NCBI GenBank assembly: GCA_037951165.1
Contig: JBBDHG010000116.1
Coordinates: 6,056,501-6,120,500 of the forward strand
DNA from: Lophius americanus
Lineage: Eukaryota > Chordata > Actinopteri > Lophiiformes > Lophiidae
DNA length: 64,000 nt
Direction: 5' to 3'
A model generated the notes under the pieces. The model searched no databases. It was not told the origin of the DNA and worked only from the letters and a program-made list of their open reading frames with translations. Both the position numbers and the translations under genes were made by a program. Shown piece by piece: positions 50,601 through 62,600 of the stretch. The first letter of the stretch is position 1. Each line of letters starts with the position of its first letter.

Positions 50601-53600
50601 GTATGCATCTTTGGCAGTTGACAGCTGTTAGCATTGTCACTGACTGGTTGGTTGCTATGCAGTGAATTGCAATTCCCTACATGTTCTGCCACCTTTCTAT
50701 CAGAACCAATAACCACTTCATAAGCAATTTGTGCTTCAATAGCGCAACTTTGAATCTGGTACCACGAGGAGTTTAGTTTCGGTGATGTACTGATGAAGAT
50801 CGCATCTGGGCTTCTGTACGCTGAGAAGCCAACAAAAGTCTCATTTTATCTACTATTTTTCAGAGCTGATCACGAAGAACAATTTACAAAGTAAACACTT
50901 ACTTTAGTTTTTTGCAGACAGTGTTGCTACAAAGCTTTAGTATTAGCGGGTTTATCAGATGTTTCATGCAATTTCTTGTATCGAAGGAACTATATCTCAT
51001 AACTCCCCTCCAAAGTTTTACATACTATTACTATGCTAGGAAGGAGCATTTCAAACCTGGATCACTTTCAAGCGTCCGCTGGACCCACTTCGGTTGTGTT
51101 GTGGCTTTTAAAGCATGTTCTCATAATGTGTTGTGGTATTTGCATCGTGTTTTCCTAATGTATTCTTATTTGCATCGTGTTTTCCTAATGTGTTGTGTTA
51201 TTTGCATCGCGTTTTCTTAATGTGCTATGTTGTAGTGTTTACAGTGCGTTTTCCTTATGTATTCGTATTTGCAGTGCGTTTTCCGAATGTGTTGTGTTGT
51301 GGCATTTGCAGTTTCATTTCTTAATGTGTTCTCTACTTTGCATCACGTTCTCTTAATGTGTTATGTTATTTGCAACACGTTTTCCTAATGTGTTGTAGTA
51401 TTTGCAGCGCTACTTTTAATGTGTTGTGTTATGGTATTTGCAGTTGTGTTTCTTAATGTGTTGTGTAATTTGCATCGCGTGCTCTTAATGTGTTGTGTTG
51501 TGATATTTGCACGTCAGCACTTTTTCCCAATTTCTTGTGCGTTGGTATTTGCAATTAGTTTTCTTAATATGTTGTGTTGTGTTATTTGCAGCATCTATTC
51601 TTCGTGTGTTGTGGTAATGGCTTTGGCAGCACATTCTCTTAAGGAAAACACTCTGCCAATACCACATTATGTGTTGTGGAATTTGCAGCACGTTTTCTCA
51701 ATGTGGTATTAGCAGGGCGTTCTCTTAATGTGTTGTGTTGTCGGGTTTGCAGCACGTTTTCTTGACGTTTTCTGTCGTGGTATTTGCACACCTGTAGGCC
51801 CTGTGATGTAAATGAATAGAACTCTGTCGAAGGCTGATTATTCATTGACTTTATTGATGAAAAATGTTGATTGTACTTTTGTCGGGCAGAAGCATTGATT
51901 TCACATCCATATTGTTTTTCACTCCTGCTCATTAATCATCGTTATCTACCTGAATTCTGCTGTTCTGGTGGGGATGCTGAAGGCCTATATTATCTGAATG
52001 CGAGCAAAATTACAAAACAATTGTTAAATTTCAAAGGTGCCATAACACTGTAAAAAGAGAATTGTTGGATGTTCTCAAGAAGTTACTTCAACTGGTAACA
52101 CCCATTTAAATGAAATACTCAAACTAAATTAATAAGTTTGACCTTAAAAGTCGGTTAATTTATTTAAGTGCATGACCACAAAAGCGTTAGACCACAAAAA
52201 AAATTTAAAAAAGCAACATTCCAGCTTGGAAATTCTTTAGATCTATTTCAAAAAACCTCAAACATAAATAATATATATATATATTTGTATACAAATCTGA
52301 CATTCCTGCAACCTTTTATGACAAACACATAAAAGTTAATACGAGTTACCTACTGTAAAAATAAAAAAGGATCATTGCTGATTTCAAAAAATTACCTCCA
52401 CTGCGGACAAAATTAAATTATTCCCAACTAAAACTTTAGACTGAGTATTACTTAATTTAATTGTGTATTACTAGTAAACAAGTTCTTGTTTACAGTACAT
52501 TTTTAATATTTTACCCGTAAAACATTGATTTAAAACATGTTTATAATTATTGTTTTACAGTGCAAAAGATAATAAAAAATGTAAATTCAGACTTCAGAGG
52601 CTTATATAAACTCTCCAGGTAGAAGTAAAGTCTGTCAAATACAGAAATATTACCTCCCAGATGTAAATAAAAATACATCCACACATGTAGTAGAGTGTGG
52701 GTCCTCTCGGAACCCAATGGAATGGGCCGGGTTCGGACAAATATTTGAAAATTATGTTGGGATTCACGATGGGCTCAGTGACATCAGGTAAAGCCAATGT
52801 CGGGTTCAGGTAACATCAGGGACAAACAAAAGCAGGTTTGGTCATGATAGCAAACTTGACACGATGCGTGAAGAAGTCTTTTCTGGAAACGCCGTGTAAC
52901 AGCAACTTTAAAAAAAGAATGGCTCTGCTGTCCGTGTGTCTGTGATGGCAAATGTCATTTTTCAGTTTTGGAGGATGCTTTTACGTGACCCCTGAACACA
53001 GCATAGGCTATTTGTTACATTTTAAGCGGTGGGTTCTCCTGTAGTACCGGGGTTTAAACCATGGAGGGCATCAAGCACAACTTGTCTTCAGGAACGTTTG
53101 AAACTACCAAAAACCATGCAGGAAAATCAACGGTTAGGTATTCTTGTAAGTAAGCAAGCAAAGCTTTATTTATATAGCACCTTTCCAAACAAGAGTCTAC
53201 AAAGGGCTTTACAAGGAGTCAGAAGACAAAGTGCTTTGTTAGGAATAAGAAACACAGAGAAAGTAGAAGAGAAGAAAAAGAAGACCTACAACAAGATATC
53301 AGAAGACGTTGAGTCTAAAGAAGCATGACGCCCGAAGTTTGTCAATGATAAGATTACAATTTGAGTATATTTATAACAGCTGAAGACAGTGTGTAAAATT
53401 TGTGTTTATAGCCGCTGAAGACAATCTAATATTTGTGTTTATAACCGCTGAAGAATGTGTGTACTATCTGTGTTTATAACCGCTGAAGACAGTGTACTAT
53501 CTGTGTTTATAACCGCTGAAGACAGTGTGTACTATTTGTGTTTATAGCCGCTGAAGGCAGTGTGTACTCCTTGTGTGTATCTCAGTTGGTGAAAGTGTGT

Positions 53601-56600
53601 TTTATGTTTGTTTATAGCTGCTAATGAAAGTGTTTAATGTTTGTGTTTATGCCTGCTGAAGACAGTATTTATTGTTTGTGTTTACAACCGCTGAAGAAAT
53701 TGTGTAATGTTTGTGTTTGTAACCGCTGAACACAGTGTAATGTTTGTGTTTATAACCGCTGAAGACAGTTTGTAATGTTCGTTTTTAGAACCACTGAAGA
53801 CAGTGTATTCAATTTTTGTTCATAGCTAATAATGACAATGTGTAATATTTGTGTTTATGCCTGCTGAAGAAAGTGTATACTGTTTGAGTTTATAACCGCT
53901 GAAGACATTTTGTACTGTTTGTGTTTACAACTAATTCAGACAGTGTATACGATTTTTGCTTATAACCGCTGAAAACAGTGTGTACTGTTTTTGTTTATAA
54001 CTGCTGAAGACAGTATGTACTGTTTGTGCTCATGCCTGTTGGGGACAATGTTTTATTTTTGTTATAGCTTTTAATGACAGTGTGTAATGATTGTGTTTAT
54101 AACCACTGTAGACAGTGTGTACTGTTTGTGTTTATAACGGCTGAAGACAGTGTGTAATGGTTGTGTTTATAACCGCTGAACACAGTGTGTAATGTTTGTG
54201 TTTATGCCTGCTGAAGTCAGTGTACACTGTTTGTGTTTTTTGACTTAAAATGAAAGGGCAGGAAGGGAAACTTTCTAATATGCAGTAGTCGCACTTGCAG
54301 ATTTGCATATCATAGAAAAACGAAAAGTTTGCCAACTTTTCGTGTTTGCCAAAAAACACCATGCAATGTTTTCCCTTGTTTATTGCTTTTGCAGTAGAAA
54401 CAGATGGTTGTTTGCTATTGACAAAAAGTAACTCTTTATTCCTCAATTGTGTTGACGGGTACAACAGGGCTTATAAAGATTTCTTTGGACCAACTTACGG
54501 CTGTCATAACAGATGTTGCCAAGAGCTCGGCCGGTCTGCAGTAGAACCTCCTGGTCACTGGAGCTGAGCAGCTGAATTAGAGGAGGGATGAGTCCCGCTT
54601 CAACACACGGACTCCGCATGAACTCTGGAAGAGGGAAAGATGTTGAAAAAAGATAAAGATAAAGATAAAGATAGCCTTTATTAGTCCCACAATGGGGAAA
54701 TTGCAAGGTTACAGCAGCAGAACATGTTACAGAATAGGGAATAATAATAATAACAGAGCAAGAATAGGGAAAAATAATAATAACAGAGCAAAAAAAACAT
54801 GTCGGTATCAAAACGAAGATCTACCAGAAGTTCAGGAAGACTATCTGATACCACACTTTTAAATATGATTCCCTCCTTTCATCTAGTTCGCTCACAGACC
54901 AGCCTGGTCCTAACAGATCCACCAGCCTCATCATTCATCAGACTCTGCAGAGTCATCAGCCGCTGCCACCAGTATCCAGACTCCAAAGCGGGGATACGCC
55001 TTTGCTGTCAGTATATTTTATTTAGGACACTTTGACTTTTAGACTGCTGGGAACAGGGAACCAACTTGCTACATTTGTTACTTTTTAACTTTAGTATATG
55101 ATAAGACTGTGAAAAAGTACTGGTATCCCTCATGATTTCTATTTTTGTGTTTATATCACACTTAAGTGTGTCCGTCAATCAAAAGACAAAAACACATAAA
55201 ACAAAGTCAAACATGAGAAAACACCAAACTTAATTCATTTAATATGAGAAAATGTCTATTTAATAAAAAAAAAAATAACAAGCACCAAAAACTTTTCAAC
55301 CTCCTGAACTAAATTGTTGTACCACCTTTGGTAAAAACAACTGCAACAAAAGCTTACGACGACTGGAAAAGGCAGAGAAGGTCCGGCATTACCGCGGTGG
55401 AATATGACCCAATTCTTTTTCTAGAATTGGTTAAGTACCGCCACATGGAGGTTTTGTGAGAATGAACTGAATTCAAGTCCCACCACAGCATCTCGGTGGG
55501 GTTACAGTTCGGGGGCCGCTGTCGTGCTGCAGGACCTCGTAGACTTGGTTTTCCAAATGAAAGACCGTTAACCTTACATATTGTAATCGGGCCTGGGTGT
55601 GTGTTAACCAGCGGAAACCGCTGATTCATGCAGTTTGGTAGTTTGGATTTCATTTGGGTATTAAAGCCAAATTGATTTTTTACTCAAGCCCCAAAGGTGG
55701 ACCATCAGGACAAGCAATGCCTTCTCTGCTGCCCCAGACATTGAAAAGGCATCTAGTCATGATAAATTAACATTTTAATTGAGTTTTAATGTATTTTAAT
55801 AGTTTGTTGCCAATAGTCTATTAATAGCCACTGCCTCTCTTCCTGCCTGCTTCCAGTGAGTTCATATAATTTAGTGCTTCGTTTTATCCAATCAGATTTT
55901 CACACTTCTGTCTGTTGGTGATTTTCACGTAAAGGAAGGGACTTTTTGTCGTATTCTTTTACCAATTAAGTTTAGAAGTTGTCATTTTGGGCATGTTCTT
56001 TGACAAATCGGGGGATTCTAACATTCCTACCCCTGCATGATGATAACATAGGCAGAAGACAGTTCAAATTCAAACTTACTGAAGGCCCTAAAAAATAACC
56101 TCTAGCTTAACCGATATCGAGGAGTGGACGCTAGTTCGCGTATGGTTTAGCATTGAAGCCAACTAACAAAAAGGACATTTTGTTTGCTGAACGACATAGC
56201 ACTGGCCCCAACACCATCAAACCTCAGGATATTACCGCCATCTAACGTGCTTATAGGATGCTGATACATTTTAGCAGGCCCAGTTTCTCAGCTCTTGTTG
56301 GAGGCTTTTTCTGTCATTTCCCACAAAAGTAGAGCGGGCGACTGACTGTCTGAATTTTGACTAAAGGAGGTAAATTGCCCTGATGACGCCGGCAGCAGAA
56401 GTAGCCAAACTCAACAGCTAACTTCGATCCATTGAGTTGTCCATTGAGAATCTCCTCCAGTGACCAATAGATCTATGCTCCAGGTTAGCCTGTCTCGAGC
56501 GGGTAGTACCAGGCACTCCCTGGTTTCAGAAGGGGCGACCACTCCAGCTAACATCCCTGGCTGGTCTTCACATCATTCTCCATCCTGAGCCACAACTGTC

Positions 56601-59600
56601 AGAGGTCAAAAATCAGGGTCTGGGTCTGACTAATGTTGGTCATACTTCTAATCGCCACACTGATTCATTCACTCCTGTCAGGATCACTCTAAGGCACCCA
56701 GAAACAATCTGATCCCAGATAAGACGGTTTCTTCTTCTCTTTTCAACCTGGCTACTTCATCACATCACTCTTTATCCACCTTACCGAGTCAATTATCATT
56801 CACAGCGTTATAATGTTGACAAGATACTGTTGTTTTGTTTGAATCCAGATTGTGTCGACCTCTGTGGACTAGTTTAAACGTTTCTGACCGTAAAGCTTTT
56901 ATTTTTAAGTCCACTCTTCTGTCTCCAGATCCTACAGTAACTACCTATGTGTGTTCTCGTCTACTTGACTTAGAACAGCCGACAGTTCCTTTGCCACTAG
57001 AGCTACACATAGAAATGAGTATCAAGGAAATATTTCTACAAAAGAGCTACTAGCAAATTATAACAATACATGTATTTCAATTCTTGATTCCACACTAACT
57101 GTAAACACTTGGAAAATTGACTCATGCCACGGTTCTATGACACCATCAAATAATTATAAAGAAAATGCAAATTAGCAGAGCAAAAACGGAAAAAGAGCCA
57201 TCTGACGCTAACATTTTAAAGCCTGAAAAATGCGATGTCACAATATCAAAGTCTGGAGAAAGAAACCCGGTTTAAATATTTTTTCAACTTCATAACCTTT
57301 ATCCTTAATAGTGATGGGCAATAAATCATAAAAATATTGCAATGTCGATTCAGACGTATATATAGGATCTAATTTCTGAATTACGCCGATTCCCCTGCAT
57401 TTTAACTCATGACATCAGCTGCAGCAAAGCTCACTAGCTTAGCCGAAGCTTATGTTACAAGGACTGGGCCTTTAAGATCATGGCATGGTACCTCTGCTGT
57501 CCGGGAATATGGGAGTTACTATGTGCTAAAATTAGCTTAAGCTTGTCTTAGCTAGGCAGTTAGCTAAAGACCAACTTAGCGCTAGCTAACTATGAAGTCT
57601 TCCGAGTGGCCGGAGAGCTAACATCACATAGCACAAGCAAAGACAGGATTGGTGTTCTATGATCATTCCTGAACTTATTTGTCTCATCTTTTTCTTCTTT
57701 ACCCTTTTAATTCTCTGTTTTTTCTGTGATTAATCTCTTACACTCGTCAAAACGTGGAGGAGATGCGCATTAGAACGTAGATACCCCCTATATGTCCTGC
57801 GTTACTTTTTTTATCTGTGAATTCTCACGTAGTAGCTGAACTTAAACCACAAAGGTCCCGAAGAAAAACACGTATTTGGTTTAGTTTGAAACTACTGATA
57901 GTAGTTCTACGATGTGTTTTGACTTAGTTCTTGATGTAGAGTCTAACGAAGCGGTTCGTCGATGGTAAGACTGCACTTAAGTATATTTATAACTCCTGAT
58001 AACAGTAACTGTAATGTTTGTGTTTGATGGGTTAAAACACCAGCTATAAGGCCATGAAGCCCAAAACAGACCCTCTTACAGTCATTTACTCTGCCAACAT
58101 GAGTAATCAGGGTAAATAGACGAGCCGTAATCCTGATAACTCTGTGACGGCGTAGAAACCCTTCAGTGGTTCAGCCAGTGATGACTGTGTCGGACACAGT
58201 TCGGTTTGAACATGAAAACAGAAGGCCTGCTGGGTTTGGGCCGGGCTCAGTCAGTAGTCTCCTGGACTCGGTTGGGCTTGGACATAAAAATGCAACCGGG
58301 CCGCGCTCGAGCGTGTAGTAGAGCTTTGGGAATTAACCCTTTAGTGTCCGCACACATCAATCTGTAACTGTGTTCCCCACCTCCATCAAGCAAACTGTAT
58401 TTCACCCTCTTCTTAAAAAGCTCAGCTTTATGAGTTAAATTCCTGCCAAAGGTTTGCATACAAACGTACAAAACACTATTTGTCTGCAATAACACGGTCT
58501 GATTCGCGTGCAAACACAATATAATTTGCGTGCAAATACAATGTTATTTGCAATAAAAAACCCGATCACAAACATATGTTTTCTGTTTTCCAAACAGAAA
58601 AGGTTCTAGAAACAACAACTAACTTAAGTGTGCCACTACTTGCACACAAGTGTCTTCAGATTTGTGCACAGAGGTCCTTTTGTAGATCACCCGTTAGAAC
58701 AGAAGGTGTCCTTTGCCATTAAATTGCACTCCTGTAAACTGGACAGCAGTTCACCGTCATCAATGCTTCATTAATGTGAATCACACAACCATAAACTGTG
58801 GTTGGATGTTGGGTAACTTTAAAATTATCTTAAGTTATCTTTTGAATCTCTGACCTTATGACAGTCAAGCTTTACATAATATAGACATTATTTACACCAA
58901 CATTGTTTGGGGGGATGAGGCGTTCACTGACTGAGGGTTACATCAAGTTGGAGCAGACCGTTGCTATACATGGTTTGGAGAGTAGAGAATCATTTCTGTA
59001 CTTGCATGTGTACTTAATATCAGGCACTTTAAAAATACAAGCTATGTGATCCGTTTACACGATCAAGAAAGTGAACGATTAGCAAAGTTTGGTTGAAAAT
59101 GGGAATAAAACCGTTAATCTCCAGACTGAGTGAAAGCGTCACCTGCTGTTGTAACAGGTCCTGTGTGTGCACAAAGGTGAAGACGCTTGCATGTGAGTAG
59201 TGGCACACTCCAGCGGAAGGTGCAAAAGTCCTGTGTAGTTGTAAAATAGCTTGTTTACGTTTTGTGTTTGCAATACAAAAAACATTAGTTTGTTAATCAA
59301 GTTTTTCATTTTACATATCCCATGCTGTTCGCATGCAAATCACATAAGTCTGAGATATTTCTCTTTGCTCCCCAAAAGTCCATCACTAGTCAAAGCGATG
59401 GACAGCGGCTTCTACAGCCAGAAACATGGATGTGATATTTGATAGTGACCTTTCTTTTCAAATACAAACCGCTGTTAACAACTGTCAAATATTGTTTTAT
59501 CAGTCAAAGAGCATTTCCAAGATAACGTCCTTCCTCTCTGATCTGGAGAACGTCAAAAATGTCTTTGTTTCATCTTGTCTGGAGAACTGTTATTATTTGC

Positions 59601-62600
59601 ATTTAGTGTTAAGACAAAGACTACTTTCTTGTTTATAACGCAGCAGCTCGGGTTTTTAACAAACACTTGAAGACAAGTCACTATTTTAGCTTCTCTTTAG
59701 AGGTAACCGTTGAGCTTTAGAAGCCTGGGCACAGGCTCAGACCTTCAGACAGTGATTCCCCGGCTGAGCCTGAGTCGGCCTCAGAACTATGAGTGACCAA
59801 TCTATCTCCGTCATGACCCCCAGCTCTTGAATGCCGCCCCGCCCATGGAGCTGTGGCTTTGCAGAATCAGGAGCGTCCTTTAAAGCACTTTTTAAAATAT
59901 ATCTCTTATTCATTGTTGGGGCCTTTCAATTCCATTTTATGTACTCTTGGACTTTTCTTGCTTGATTTTATTAAGTCTACTTGTTTTTATCCTGTAAAGC
60001 ACTTTGTAACTTTGTTCTATTCAAATGAAGTTTATTATTAGACTATTAATATTTCCATAATTCTTTTGTGTACTCATTTGGTTGATCAGCCACCTCATCA
60101 TAACCCAGTGTTCTTCACGTGTTCAGTTGTTCATTTTGCTTTAAATTACTGTTGAAAAAACCTATCCTTCTGTTTTTCTGACCTCTTTTATGGGCCCAAC
60201 ACCTAACAAGTTTTTTATCCATTTTTTTTTTTTTTTTTTTTTGTAATATAAAATACTTTTTTTAAATCATCATTATCAAACACGTATAATATTTACGATT
60301 GGAGACGAGGGAGGCTCGGACTCAATTGGGAGCAGTAAGATAACTGATTGACACAACACACAAATAGTGGCTTGAGTATGAACCCCCTAAACATGCTGCA
60401 AATTTGTTGTAATTCAGAAATGACACCTTAAAGACATTTGAATCGCGATTTTGTTGCCATCAATCGCCCAGACCTTTTGCTTCAGCAGAAATGTTCCACT
60501 AATAACCAATTTCACCATCTGTGGTTGAGATGAGGTGTTCATGAAGAACAAGGTGACAGCATGGTAAAATGTAAAAATGTTTGGATGGGCTTGGAAACCG
60601 ACGCTCACCATTTTTGGCCAACTCAGCAATGATGTTGGCAACTTTCGGGGTGCAGGAAGACATGGGGTTTAGCAGAGTGGGAAGCATGGCGAGAACGTTC
60701 CTCTCCTGGATCTTCACACTGGCCTCAGTGTCTGCAGGAGAGAAAAAAAACGGAAGGTAATTAGAGGAGACATTTATATATTCTTGGAGTTACACTAACT
60801 GAAGGTCGGCATGGATAAAACAACAACAACAGGATGTGACATGTCTTTGGGTTGGGGTTCAGCAGAGAGCACCAGAATGGATAGGGTCTCCACTAGTGTC
60901 CAGTTCTCTTCACAGAGGACAGCAGGTTCACACTGAGCTCATGAACTCAACGTGAAACATCGCTGCTTGAAAACATCATCCAACAGGACCAGTTTGGTGG
61001 TGGATCATCGATTGTCTGGGGAAGCATATCCTTCAAGTGTCTCTTATACCCCTTTTCCACTGAGCTGGATCTGGGGCTAATTCGGAGCCTGAGCCTGACT
61101 GGGCACCGGTTCTTTGCTTTTCGACAGCCTAAGGCACCAGCTCCTGGCTCTGAAAACTGGTGCCAGAAAAGTAGCAACTTTTTTGCCGGTCTAGGACCAA
61201 GAACCGATTAAGTCAAGAGCTGGGGGGGGGGTTAATGTGACCAACAATACTGGTGCAAGTTCCATCCGATTAACAAGAAAAATGTTTCTATTTTCTTATA
61301 TAAGATGAATAACAAATGTTATTTAATTTTATTGCTGGGTAAACAGACGGTGACGTAATGGAGCAGCTCTGACTTGGCTCGTGGCCAATGGAAAAGCGAA
61401 CAGATTCTTAGGAGGTGTGCGAGTTGAACCAACTAAGCAAAAGCGCTAGCACTAGCACCAGCACCAGCACCAAACTAGCACTAGGTTATTTCTGGTGGAA
61501 AAGGGGTAACAGACCTCCCCAAAGGTACCAGGATGAAATCCTCACACCCTCCGTCAGACTTTACTCTGGTGCAGCGGACAGCGGTTCAGGATTCCATTGA
61601 CCTGTCCTCACGTTCCCCTTTTTTGGCTGCAAAAATGTTCACTCTGTGCAGACTCCTACTGCTGCTCAGGAATAACAATAAATAACAATAACATGATAGA
61701 TGTTCGGTCATATTTTTTGCTTTTCATGGCAGGATTACATATAACCAGTAAAATAAATGATCTGAACGTATCATCAATAAAATATGTTGACATTTAAGAT
61801 TTATAAAGTCTATCTATTCAGTGGTTTATTCACAGATCAAAAATGTTTTGAATTTTAACTTTTGGAAATGAATATATGTTATCTGTGTGTGTTTGTATGT
61901 CTGTATGTATGTATGTATGTGTCTGCTTGCGTGTGTGTGTATGTATATGTATGTATGTATGTATGTATGTGTGTGTGTGTATGTATGTGTCTGCGTGTGT
62001 ATGTATGTGTGTATGTGTCTGTGTGTGTGTGTATGTATGTATGTGTATGTATCTATGTATCCGTTTGTGTGTGTGTATGTATGTATGTATGTATCTGTTT
62101 GTGAATGTATGTATGTGTGTATGTGTGTGTATGTATGTATGTATGTGTATGTGAATGTATGTATGTGTGTGTATGTGAATGTATGTATGTATGTGTGTGT
62201 GTGTATGTGAATGTATGTATGTATGTGTGTGTGTTTGTATGTATGTATGTGTCTGTGTGTGAATGTATGTATGTATGTATGTGTGTGTATGTGAATGTAT
62301 GTATGTGTGTATGTGTGTGTATGTGAATGTATGTATGTATGTATGTGTATGTCAATGTATGTATGTGTGTGTATGTGAATGTATGTATGTATGTGTGTGT
62401 GTTTGTATGTATGTATGTGTCTGTGTGTGTGTATGTGAATGTATGTATGTGTGTATGTGTGTGTGTATGTATGTATGTATATGTATGTATGTGTGTACGT
62501 ACTTGTGTATGTATGTATGTATGTGTGTGTATGTATGTGTGTGTATGTATGTGTGTGTATGTATGTATGTATATTTGTGTATGTATGTGTGTACTTATGT

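Noticed and set aside
51115..54240. CRISPR-like direct repeats
   Set aside because: Units are contiguous and degenerate without unique spacers, in a vertebrate intron; they are minisatellites.
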